Positions 32,673 through 43,730 of a DNA stretch of 64,000 bases are shown here, piece after piece. The notes under the pieces were generated by a model, which saw only the letters and a program-made list of their open reading frames with translations, searched no databases and was not told where the DNA came from. This DNA is from Bryum argenteum (taxonomy: Eukaryota; Streptophyta; Bryopsida; Bryales; Bryaceae): assembly GCA_037043015.1 (NCBI GenBank), contig CM073321.1:22069001-22133000 (forward strand), given 5' to 3'. Within the stretch, counting starts at the first letter, position 1, and each line of letters starts with the position of its first letter. A program made the position numbers and the translations under genes.

Positions 32673-32707
32673 AGGGTTTAGGGTTTAGGGTTTAGGGTTT
32701 AGGGTTT
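32673..32707. repeat. Interstitial plant telomere-type repeat (TTTAGGG)5
   Basis: Five perfect AGGGTTT units at the start of the first 1.07-kb module. Degenerate remains (GGTTTACGG, GGTTTAGGG) lie at the matching place of the second and third copies. Confidence 0.9.
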
Positions 32708-35609
32708 ATGGTCTTGAGGATTTGGGGTGGATTTCATTTTAATCCTAGTTTTTGTGTTGCAAAGCTTTGCAAACACAATTGTGTGAGGATGAAAAATAAT
32801 GGATTACTGTATGTATGGTGTAGTTCTCAATTATATTTTACATGGATACAAGTTGCACTTCTCTACATCGCATAGTTAATGTGTTCAAAATAATCTATTT
32901 TGTATTTATCATTTTTGATTGAAGATGTTATTGACATGGAATAAATCACACATTTATTGCAAGGAATATATAGGTACAATATTCAACATTGAAGATAGGA
33001 TTTAAGATTCGAGAGTCTTCAATCTCATAGCCTTTTTTTAACCAATATTGGAATAGAGTATCGTTGTAGGTCATGTGGCTCAAAGTTTAATTCATGAAGC
33101 CTCATAGATCATAACGTATGAGTACTGAAGTAGTATGTGTACGAAACATCTTTGAATTCGTGAAGCTCTATACTTTTATGGAGTCCACTCGAAATGGTTA
33201 TGAACTTAAAATTTAAAGATCAGATGTATCCGTGAAAAAAGAATACTTAGCATTTCAGAAATCAACATAGGATTCCTTTTTTCATTGTGTAGTAATTACT
33301 GAAAATCGAGTAACAGAAATATTTGAGGAACAAAAAATGGATCCTATGCAATTTTATTAGATTTTAGTTATATATTTAAGGAAGAAAAAATTTTAAAAAA
33401 AATAAAAAAAAAACTGTGCAGCGGCCGCCCATATCGGTCGGCAGCCATCGGGCGGGCGTTCGACCGGCCCGGCGACCGGCGACCGGCGACCGACCACGTC
33501 CCCCGGGCGACCGGTCGGTCGCTCGTTCCGCGTCCCCCCTTCCCCCTCCTCCTCTTACCTCTCCCCAACACTCCCGTTTGCACAACTGATTATTTCCCGT
33601 TGCATACCGCATTTTCAAAACTACCATATTTAGCCTGTATGATCCACGTGGCGTTCAAATATAGACAGGGAATGTTCTGACAAGAGAATGTCGGGAATAT
33701 CTCTTTGTCCCAAACGAGAATGTTTTATGACAAAGATACTCTCTCTATAGTACAGGGTTTACGGATTACGGTTTAGGGTCTTGGGATTTTGGGATAGATT
33801 TCATTTTAATCCTAGTTTTGGTGTTGCAAAGCTTTGCTAACACCATTGTGTGTGGAAGGGAAATATTGGACTCGTGTATGTATGGTGTAGTTCTAAGTTA
33901 TATTTTAAATGGATAACAATTGTAGTACTGTACATCGCATACTTACTATGTGCAAAATAATCTATTTTGTATTTATCATTTTTGATGAAGATGTTATTGA
34001 CATGGAATAAATCACACATTTATTGCAAGGAATATATAGGTACAATATTCAACATTGAAGATAGGATTTAAGATTCGAGAGTCTTCAATCTCATAGCCTT
34101 TTTTTAACCAATATTGGAATAGAGTATCGTTGTAGGTCATGTGGCTCAAAGTTTAATTCATGAAGCCTCATAGATCATAACGTATGAGTACTGAAGTAGT
34201 ATGTGTACGAAACATCTTTGAATTCGTGAAGCTCTATACTTTTATGGAGTCCACTCGAAATGGTTATGAACTTAAAATTTAAAGATCAGATGTATCCGTG
34301 AAAAAAGAATACTTAGCATTTCAGAAATCAACATAGGATTCCTTTTTTCATTGTGTAGTAATTACTGAAAATCGAGTAACAGAAATATTTGAGGAACAAA
34401 AAATGGATCCTATGCAATTTTATTAGATTTTAGTTATATATTTAAGGAAGAAAAAATTTTAAAAAAAATAAAAAAAAAACTGTGCAGCGGCCGCCCATAT
34501 CGGTCGGCAGCCATCGGGCGGGCGTTCGACCGGCCCGGCGACCGGCGACCGGCGACCGACCACGTCCCCCGGGCGACCGGTCGGTCGCTCGTTCCGCGTC
34601 CCCCCTTCCCCCTCCTCCTCTTACCTCTCCCCAACACTCCCCGTTTGCACAACTTCGATTACTTCCCCGCGTTGCATACCTGCATTTTCAAAACTACCAT
34701 ATTTAGCCTGTATGATCCACGTGGCGTTCAAATATAGACAGGGAATGTTCTGACAAGAGAATGTCGGGAATATCTCTTTGTCCCAAACGAGAATGTTTTA
34801 TGACAAAGATACTCTCTCTATAGTACAGGGTTTACGGATTACGGTTTAGGGTCTTGGGATTTTGGGATAGATTTCATTTTAATCCTAGTTTTGGTGTTGC
34901 AAAGCTTTGCTAACACCATTGTGTGTGGAAGGGAAATATTGGACTCGTGTATGTATGGTGTAGTTCTAAGTTATATTTTAAATGGATAACAATTGTAGTA
35001 CTGTACATCGCATACTTACTATGTGCAAAATAATCTATTTTGTATTTATCATTTTTGATGAAGATGTTATTGACATGGAATAAATCACACATTTATTGCA
35101 AGGAATATATAGGTACAATATTCAACATTGAAGATAGGATTTAAGATTCGAGAGTCTTCAATCTCATAGCCTATTTTTAACCAAATAACGTTGTTCCAAA
35201 ATAAGTGTCCTACATTAAAATGAGGATACTCCAATTGACATTCTCAACCATGCAATATGGGAATAGAGTTACTGTTGTAGGTTATGTGGTTCAAAGTTTG
35301 ATTCATGAAGCCAATGGTCAATTAATTAACAAAAGGAAAATAGAGAAGAAAGATATTGATTCGAAACCAAATGAATGCCTTATGTTTGAAACATCTATGA
35401 ATTTGTGAAGATTTACACTTTAAAGAGTCCACTCAAAATGGTTATGAACTTAAAATTTAGAGTTAAGATGTATCCGTGAAAAATAATATATTGCATTTCA
35501 GAAATCAACATAGGATTCCTTTTTTCAGTGTGTAATAATCACTGAGAATCAAATAACCAAAATCTTTGCGAAATAAAAAAGGATCCTATACAATTTTGTA
35601 AGATCTACG

Positions 35610-35611
<2 letters not shown>

Positions 35612-35678
<67 letters not shown>

Positions 35679-35790
35679 TATATACATATATATATACATA
35701 TATATATACATATATATATACATATATATATATATATATTTATATATATACTTATATATATATATACATATATATATACATATATATATA
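35612..35790. repeat. TA dinucleotide repeat
   Basis: Nearly pure (TA)n with interspersed TACATATA variants. It is followed by T-rich and A-rich runs and lies within the third 1.07-kb module. Confidence 0.95.
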
Positions 35791-35854
35791 TTAGTTTTTT
35801 ATTTTTTTAATTTTTTTTATTTTTTTAATAGAAAAAAAAATTTAAAAAAAACCT

Positions 35855-36100
35855 GCATCGGCCGCCCAGATCGGTCGGCCGCCTTGGTCGACCGGCATCG
35901 GTCGGCCGACATCGAGCGGCCACGATCGGCCGGCCACATCGGTCGGTTGTAATCGGTCGGCGGATCGACCGGCTACGATCAGTCGGCCGGACCGGCCGAC
36001 CAGCATCGGTCGCGGCCGTGATTGGCCGAGCGACCGGTCTCTAGGGTTGGGAAGGAGGGGGGATAAAAGGCCTTTGGGGCCTCATTTCCCCTCACTTCTC
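35855..36100 (+). promoter_or_regulatory. GC-rich array and TATA box of RING gene
   Basis: CGGTCGG-type repeats (35855-36045) are followed by a G-rich stretch and ATAAAAGG at 36063-36070, then a pyrimidine-rich leader (CCTCACTTCTCC). The first ATG downstream (36264) opens the RING gene frame. This matches the layout before the kinase-like gene. Confidence 0.6.
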
Positions 36101-36263
36101 CTTGTATTCATCCATCTCAATTGAGCTGCAATCGTGGGCATTAGCTTCTTGTGTGCTGCATTTGTGGTGGCGGGGGGAAGTCAGCGTGATACTTGCGGCT
36201 GCTGCATCGAATTTTTGCTTACTTGGAATATCTTCGGGGTATTTTAAATACTCCCTATTCTTC

Positions 36264-36274
36264 ATGGCGACGGA
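36264..36274 (+). pseudogene. First codons of RING gene, cut by CACTA insertion
   Basis: ATG GCG ACG followed by GA, where the second CACTA element interrupts. Reading across it through one copy of the GGA duplication gives a fourth codon GAT and continues in frame through ATC GAT AAC ACG AAC into ATG 39986. The insertion thus lies in codon four. Confidence 0.82.
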
Positions 36275-36616
36275 CACTATAAGAAACCTGCGTTTTTAAT
36301 GATGTTGTAAATGATGTCTAAAAAGACATCGTAGACATTAATTCGGATGTCTTATAGACCATAAGACATCCTAAACATGACTGATGTCTAAGCAGACGTC
36401 TAAAAAGACAGGAAAATGTCTTAAGATCGAAGATGTCTTAAGGTAATTTTCGAACGGTAAAAAGTGTGCCACGTGGGTGCCACGTAGATGACACATCAGC
36501 TTGAAGTGGACGGGCAGTGCCACATGGGGATGAAATTCATCATGATGTGGAATTTACATGGTCCCACGAAAGATGACATGGCGGCGCCAGAATCCCACGT
36601 GGACCCGAGAAAATCC

Positions 36617-36740
36617 GACATGGCACCTGGGAAAATTTGACGTGGCACCCGGGAAAATCCGACGTGGCACCCGGGAGTATCCGACGTGGCATGCGGGAAA
36701 ACTTGACGTGGACTTGGGAAAATGACATGGCATGCCACGT
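36617..36740. repeat. 22-bp tandem repeats near left end of second CACTA element
   Basis: About five units of GACGTGGCACCCGGGAAAAT with variation follow one another. The shared word GACGTGG also occurs in the 41-bp repeats near the left end of the larger CACTA element. Confidence 0.8.
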
Positions 36741-37729
36741 GAGCAGATTGCGGAGGTTTTATGCTTCTATCATGATAGTTTTAGACATCAGTTAAGACGA
36801 CTTAAATGTCTTGCAAGACATTTTAGATGTTGTACAAGATGTCACGCAAGACGTATGCAATGTCTTACAAAATATCTTAGAAGACAATTTTTATGTCTTA
36901 TAAGATGTTTCCAGTGCGTAGAATGATGTTTACGTTGATGTCCTTATTAAGTTTGTGATGTTTGCTCGGATGTTTGTAGCGACATCCCCTAGGACATCAA
37001 TGTGAACGTTTTGTGTTAAACATGATGTTTGCAACAGTGTTACTATTGATGTTTTTTGGGCATATGAAAGGACATCTAGGATGACATTTTTAGATGTTTA
37101 TATAGTCATCAGATCCGTAATCCACAGACGTCTCACATAACATCAACTGTAAACACTGTCACATCAAAAAGTATGAATCAAACATATATTGCTTAGGTCA
37201 TTAAAACCTCAGATAACACAAACTAGAATATTTACTAATACGCCTGTCAACAACTACGATATACTACGCACCCACAATTTGAACTCCGTAAGTCTCTCCA
37301 CTTCCATCACTTGCTGTCGATATCCGTATGGTCATGTGCATGTCCCACCGCTACACATGTTCAATAAGCCAATATCAGCTGCATTTAAAGAAGGGTTTGT
37401 AAATGTAAAAAAATTCTGATATAATTCCATTTAATTGCACTATCTAGTTTGAGATGGTTTACTTCCTAACCTCAAGATATCGACACAGTTAGACATTCTT
37501 GCAAACATCTGCTTAGATATTTCTTCAGACATCCTTCTAGACATCATTAAAAACAGCGTTATAGACATCTATACATACATCTGTTCCACTCACCTACAAG
37601 CACGCATGTCGCTTCGCGGCCTCAGATCGAGCTCGCTGCCCCGACCCCTTATGTCCCACCTTCCAAAACAGAATTCCATCAACAAATTTAGACATCTTCA
37701 TAGACATGCTCTAAGACATCTTGCAGACA

Positions 37730-38540
37730 TCATCGTAGACATCTTCTACAACAAATCATATTCTACAAGTCCTAGGGTTTCCTTCACAACAAATCAAATT
37801 CTACAAGTCCTAGGGTTTTTTGTACAAAATGCTTTTGAAATCCAGTACCTCTTAAGTAGCAAATCTTAGCAACATGAAGAAGAAAACCTACTCTTGAGAG
37901 CTATTGGATTTCTACAAATACTATTCTCTTATTGTAGTTAACAATCATTCTGAAACTGAATGGAAACAATTTCGAAATCCTCTATACTTTAAACACAAAC
38001 TCTATGGAAAAACTAAGGCAAAAATGAGCTTTGTAATTCCATTGAAGATCTCATGACTTAACTATGGCAGCGGCAACAAAGCCTAGCCACATGAAGAAGC
38101 AAACCTTAGCCTCTACACTCCAAACACTAACTCTTTGAAAAAATGAAGGCAAAAATGAGCTTCGTGCGGCCTCTAATTCTACTTAAAGGTCTCATGACCT
38201 AACTATGGCGGCGGCAGCAAACTCTAGCCGCCTCTGTTCATCCATTGAAGTCAATGAAAATCATCCCTGTAGATAGTTCTGGATGCTATCATAGATGTCA
38301 TCTTCGACATCTTCATAGACATCATGTTAGACATTTTCATGAACGTCATCTTAGACATCCCTGCAAACAATATCATAGACATCTGATGACATCTTCAGGG
38401 TTTCAACCACAACATATTAACTATAAAAGGTTTTTTGTTTTCCCTCACAACAAATCAAATACCAGATGCTTTAAAGTTCTTTCCACAACAAAGCACATAT
38501 TGTAAGTCTTAGAGTTTCTTCCACAACAAATCAAATAATC
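37730..38540. other. Non-coding interior of second CACTA element
   Basis: It has a short direct duplication (CTACAAGTCCTAGGGTTT at about 37768 and 37801) and AGACATC motifs. Frames are short and consist mostly of the motif. I see no gene here or in the AT-rich part up to 39550. Confidence 0.6.
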
Positions 38541-39966
38541 TTTATTGATAGAAAAAGTGTGGAATTACAATCATGAGACTATTTATAGTCTTCCATGGTG
38601 ATAGGCTCTCTTTTAAACTCTCAACTACCTTTTATTTCTATCCTAACTAACTTTCCAACTAACTTTCTTAATACTAATTCTATTCTAGAATTTTGTCTCC
38701 TAAACTGTATTAAATAGCTACTTTCATAAATTCATATTTCTTGTAAATTTGCTTTAATTTGTATAATATTGGTTGTTAATGATAGAGTAATGTATAGTCT
38801 TGCCATTAGACTATATAAATCTAATCTATAAGTAATCAATAATATCTAATTCCTTCTTGAAGTAAGCCAAAAAACACTGTTTATTGTTTTTATTTTCTCT
38901 TTATATTTTCTTTAAGTATTTGAGGATTACTCCAATCAGAGACCCGCGCCAATGGAGGACAAGCAGTAAGAGAAAAAGTTGATATTATTCTAAAAATACT
39001 CTTAAGTACTGCCGCTTTTTAGGAAATGACGTTTAGGAGGATGTCGTGCAAAACATCTTCATAAACATGCAAGTAGATGTCTATGCGGACATTCATGCCT
39101 GACTGTAGTTATGGTAAGTTGGACATCGTGTTAGACATCCGACTAGATGTTGAATCACTTGTCAACTGGTCTGACGTGGAGTTTTTGTTGCCATGTAGAT
39201 AAAGCGCTGTAAATAACTTTATTAATCTATGTCCACGTGTTTTTTGAGGATTAAATATCCACGAAATTACTTTTACTTTTTTTTTTGCACCATTGTTATC
39301 TTATAGATATTATATTTTATATATAATATATTTTAAATATTTAAATATTTTTAAATCATAAAAAATTACAGAATTATAATATTCTAATTTATTTGAATAT
39401 AATAAAAATTTACAAAATATATTTTTTATTGAAATATAATTATATATTTTAATATTTTTTCTTTAAAAATAGACCAATAGACCAATATTTTTTTTTTAAA
39501 TAGTGAGAATAGCCTGAAATTAGTATTTTCAGTATTGCCACGTCACATAATGATTTCGCCAAAAAAAAAAAAAAAAAAAAAAAAACAACTAAAGTGTGAT
39601 GTTTTTTTTTCTACTTTTGAAAACCATTGCCCATTCACCTACTCTTTTAACATTAGAAATGCTTTTTACCCTGTCCACCAGTAAATTTTGGTCGTTTTTA
39701 CCTTGCTGGTCCAAAATCCCTTGCCAACGTGGCAGTTTGATATCTATCAAGATGTCTTCAAAGACATCCATGTCTTCAGAGACATCCATGTCTTCACCAA
39801 CATCTTTTTGTTTGGTGATGTCTTCATGCCCCCTCAATCCAAAATGTGCCCGTTAGACGTACAGACATCCTCCCGTCTTCGAAGACATCTTTTAAGACAG
39901 TAAGACATCACAAAATACATTAGACATTACACAAGACATCACAAAAAACAGGGTTTTCTTATAGTG

Positions 39967-41044
39967 GGATATCGATAACACGAACATGGAGGCTGATTCT
40001 AAACAGACCTTGAGGTCACCTGCGACAGAAAACACAAACGCAGGATTGGTGGGGACTGAGTTGGTTCTACATGAGACACCGTCAAAGAGAGTGAAACCAA
40101 AAGGAGCGAGACATGAGTTGCACTACGAGATCTTGGATAATGAGGCCATCAAAGCTGAGAGCGGTTGGGCCAATGAAACAGAGGAATACTGGAGAATGGC
40201 GACGTGCAAGAAATATGTGAAGATGTATCACATTGGGAAACTTTGGCCTCGAGAATGTCATAAAGTTAATACCAATAATTTTACTTGCAACCCACAAGCA
40301 TGCAAGGATGATCACTTTCTTCATCGTGCTGAAGAAGTGTGGGTGGCATTGTTTGAAACTCGTCCCAAGAGCAAGGGTTATTTTTCCTATACGCTCTTGA
40401 GCATGGTGTATGCTGAGCTCATATTGAAGCGCAAGGTGAACTGGAGCACATTCACGGCGAGTAGTGCATATCCTCTTCGAATCGGGAGAAATCAAAAGGA
40501 TATCCCTGATATGTTTGATCCAGAATCAAACTCTACAAAGGCCTTATTGCAGCACTTGAGGAGGAAAACTCATGAGACGGCGGTGAAGGAATCTCCTCCA
40601 ACAACCACGACACATCAGGAGGATGGAAGAAATATGGTTGCCACGAATGCCCCAATCGTAGAACCAACTATAATTGATAGGCTCGAAGGTGCAAACGTAG
40701 TTGAAGAACCTCATGTAACCTTGGTACCAACATCAGAGGAGGCAGGGCCAAGTGAACCACGGGAAACCAGAGCACCAACTTATGCCATGGATGACATGGA
40801 TCTCGATTCGGGTGCGGCGCCAAAGTTAGAGAGATATATGCGTTATCAAGTACAGGATAACACATTGGATGAGTGGATGAAAAAAGCAAAAAGTTTGGCA
40901 GATTGGTGCAATGAGGTAGATAAAGAGGAAGGTTTGCTAGGGAATCATTGGGGAGATACTACGGGTGAAGGAATACTTAATCTAGGGTTCAACTTGAAGA
41001 TGGGGTCAGAAATACTTGCGGATATGGCTCCTCGTTTTGTGTAG
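39967..41044 (+). pseudogene. RING gene, N-terminal part (unknown domain)
   Basis: After the CACTA element the frame runs to TAG 41042-41044. The product has a polar lead, then a compact region rich in aromatic residues and Cys: ESGWANETEEYWRMATCKK, HIGKLWPRECHKVN and WVALFETRPKSKGYFSYTLL. A disordered Thr/Glu/Pro stretch and a short C-terminal helix follow. I do not recognise the compact domain. The TAG is followed directly by ATG in the same frame, and the downstream frame keeps the same character, so I read this stop as a mutated codon (CAG to TAG) inside one long gene. Confidence 0.6.
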
Positions 41045-42205
41045 ATGGCTCACAGTTTTGCAGGTGTCATGCCCAACGTTCTACTAGCTGCTATAAATTT
41101 TGAGGCACTCGTAGATCGGTTTGAACCTCTACTCAAGGACCGAGTGAAGACTGAGCTAATCATTGTGAAACTGGAGAAACAACAGCAAATTACGCAATGT
41201 CTCCTTGACGAGTTTTACAGGGAATTGCGGTTGTTTGGCGAAGGTCCTGCTAGCGAGTATGTCGCAAAGTACCAAGAAGCAATGTGCCAAAGGGATGCGT
41301 TAGAAGACTTAGAAGATAAACGATTCAACTTTGTTCCATTACAGAATGACACTCAGGGGGCTTCATGTAGTCATGTTGTTCCAGAATGTGATGCGGGTGG
41401 TAAAGACGATGGTAAAGAGGATGGTGAAAAGGATGGTAATAAAGATAAGGGGAAGACCATTATCGGGACTTCACATAGTCTTTTTCTTTCACAAATTGAA
41501 TCGGGTGGTAAAGAGGATGGTGAAGAAGATAAGAGAAAGACGTATATCAGGGATTTATCTCCTCTCAGAGAGGTTGGTGAAGAGGATGGTAAAGAAGATA
41601 AGGGAAAAACCATTATCGAAATAGACGATGATGACGATGATGAAATTCCGGGGGAATTGAAGTTAATATCACAAAAGGAGATAGATGATGCACAGATTGA
41701 GCGACAACGAGCATGGGCGATGAAGTTTGCGGCAGCGAAGAAGGAGAGAGATGTTACAGTTGCAAAATTGGAGGAGGAAGCAAAAGCATGCTCAATGAAG
41801 TTGGAGGCTACAAGTAAAGAGAGAGATGAGGCAGTCGCTGAATTGGAGGCATTACGGAAAACCTTCAAAACGGTAGATTCTACAAAGGCAACAATCCACC
41901 TACGCATACTACCATGGTTGGGATGGGTTCATCAACTTCAAGATAGGAGGAGCTTGGTTTTGAGGGCAAAAGAAGATCTGAAATCGATTGCATCTACATC
42001 AAAAGAATCACGTGAAGTTGTAGATGCTTCATTGGAGAAGTTCTGTACAAACACATCGAAAAAACGATATGACTTCGTAGAGGTCACTTTTTGGGGGGAT
42101 ATTGAAGAGATGATGGAGCGTACAAACTACTCTAAGATGGGACGAAACAATGATGTTGATTGGACTATGGCAATAGAGGAAGGATGGGCGCCGTATAGTA
42201 GATTC
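41045..42205 (+). pseudogene. RING gene, central coiled-coil and acidic region
   Basis: The same frame as the N-terminal part continues for about 390 codons. It has an amphipathic segment (EALVDRFEPLLKDRVKTE), three KEDG(E/K)-type acidic-basic repeats (each followed by K(G/R)KT and a hydrophobic patch), an acidic DDDDDDE run, and a long coiled coil (KKERDVTVAKLEEEAKAC, then KERDEAVAELEALRKTF). The reading frame is lost close to 42205. In the next frame the sequence HLQESARIVINTC joins smoothly into the RING finger, so a one-base frameshift is likely. Confidence 0.6.
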
Positions 42206-43268
42206 TCACCTACAAGAGTCAGCTCGCATTGTAATCAACACATGCGACCCTCCTCCCGCAATACTTAAAGACAAATGTGCGGTGTGCCTACATCATTTTG
42301 GTCTACAGGGCCCATACACGTTGGGCCAATGTGGCCATAACTTCCATGTTACTTGCATATGCCGATATGCGATGACAAAATCGGTATGTCCGGTATGTCG
42401 CTCCCCATTTAGCACAAGATTCCACGAGATGATGGGCATACGAGATCTGATGCCACCAGCGCACGAGTTCAACCGATGGAATCTTCCATTGGATCAATAC
42501 CCAAAGAAATTTCTAAACTACTCTGATTGGGGAAATGCACTTAACTGGAGTACGCCCGAATCAAAACACCAACTAGCCATTCAATTTGGTGGGGAGCATG
42601 AACAGTTATTTTGGATGACACGAGATTACGAAATAGAGATAAGGGCGAGGAATATTGAAGGTGATGAGCAACGAGAGTTGTTTTGTCCTTACTTTGGAGG
42701 GCATTGGAGCGTCGAACACAACCGTTTCTTTCGATTTCCTCCAAAGAGAGTGGAAAAGGGAGAAGATGGTTTGTGGCACGAAATAACCGATTCAACCAGC
42801 TTTGGTGAGGAGTACAAGAAGTACGATTATACTCCAATTAGAAGAGCTATGGTCCTTGCGAAATTGGAGGAGGCCGCAATATACCGGACTTCGATACCGG
42901 AAAATTCTTTTGAAGATGTGGAGGTCTGTTATTGGGATGCGGTGAAGAAGTTTGATGTGCGTATCGATGACGCCATTTCAATTTGGAGAGAATGTCTTTT
43001 AAACCCAAAAGACACACAACTTCTATTATTGGATGAGTTCGAAGGTGTTGTACATGATGTCGTTACAAAGATCGAGAAGGCCATGGAAATTTTACCTAAC
43101 AAACAAGTGGATCCTAGCAAAAAGCGGAAGAGGCAATCGGGCGAAGATGGGGAGAATAGTTGGCAGGCGGAGATGAGAGGCGAAATCGCAGCCGTGGATC
43201 GAGAGTATGAAGAGGGCGGTCGAATTGCCCGTCCAAGTCAAAGACCGCGTACTCGTAGTATAGCATAG
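42206..43268 (+). pseudogene. RING-H2 finger protein, C-terminal part
   Basis: The frame reads KDKCAVCLHHFG, then LGQCGHNFHVTCICRY, and VCPVCRSPF: C-X2-C, C-X-H-X2-H-X2-C and C-X2-C, a RING-H2 pattern that usually binds an E2 enzyme and transfers ubiquitin. A region of about 250 residues follows, with Trp-rich motifs (FNRWNLPLDQYPKKF and FWMTRDYEIEIRA) and a basic C-terminal tail (KKRKRQSGED). The stop is at 43266-43268. The finger is intact. The whole gene is broken by the CACTA insertion, one stop and the upstream shift. Confidence 0.75.
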
Positions 43269-43335
43269 ATTGGCCAATCGGATGGATGTTCAGTTTGAAG
43301 TTAGAACGGATGTTGGACCTTGATTTGCACGTATA

Positions 43336-43404
<69 letters not shown>

Positions 43405-43730
43405 TTTTTTTAAGGTTGTATGGTCATTGTTTTAAAAATGATGAAAATGCCACCATTGATCCATGGGGCCTTATTTTTGAAGTAAAGGGTTACAATCTTT
43501 TTGATTTAATGTGCATTTCTTCTGTATGCTTGAGAGTGAAGACTATCGTACGACAAGTATATAAAAATATATGTAATATTTTTCAACACATTAAATGTAG
43601 TCATGTAGACAATAGAATCTCCAAATGCATTTGGAGTATAACAATAAAGTACTACAGTAAACTATAGCTACAATTTCTATAATAAGTATAAGTCCTATGA
43701 AACTATACTACATAAAGATGCCAAATTCAA
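43269..43730. other. Intergenic spacer with TA repeat, between RING and transposase genes
   Basis: An (AT)n repeat occupies about 43338-43402. The remainder is AT-rich and non-coding. The RING gene (plus) and transposase gene (minus) converge here, so it holds both 3' ends. Confidence 0.75.

Larger units (their letters stand above)
32660..36045. repeat. Three tandem copies of a 1.07-kb module
   Basis: Copies begin near 32660, 33737 and 34810. Corresponding points are 1066-1073 bp apart (for example 33361 and 34427). Each starts with a GGTTTAGGG-like segment, continues AT-rich with the shared word GATGTTATTGACATGGAATA, and ends in an A-rich run followed by the GC-rich GCGGCCGCCCA(T/G)ATCGGTCGG block. 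Copies one and two are nearly identical over long stretches. Copy three diverges from 35170 and is stretched by a TA repeat, and its GC block leads into the RING gene promoter. Confidence 0.88.
36275..39966 (+). mobile_element. 3.7-kb non-autonomous CACTA transposon
   Basis: The ends read CACTATAAGAAA and, inverted, CACTATAAGAAAA. The 3-bp target duplication GGA lies at 36272-36274 and 39967-39969. The inside has no transposase or other convincing gene. It is dotted with AGACATC and GATGTCT motifs in both orientations, most densely near the ends (36305-36430, 36780-37145, 37480-37745, 38285-38395, 39720-39945). These presumably act as subterminal binding repeats. It must rely on a transposase made elsewhere. 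Its motif differs from the TGACTA of the larger CACTA element, so the two belong to different families. Confidence 0.93.

Noticed and set aside
32673-32707. Real chromosome end
   Set aside because: Only five TTTAGGG units embedded in a repeated hAT-internal module, with sequence continuing on both sides.
43320-43667. Plus-strand frame beginning with Tyr-Ile repeats
   Set aside because: The beginning is the translated TA dinucleotide repeat, and the rest has no features.
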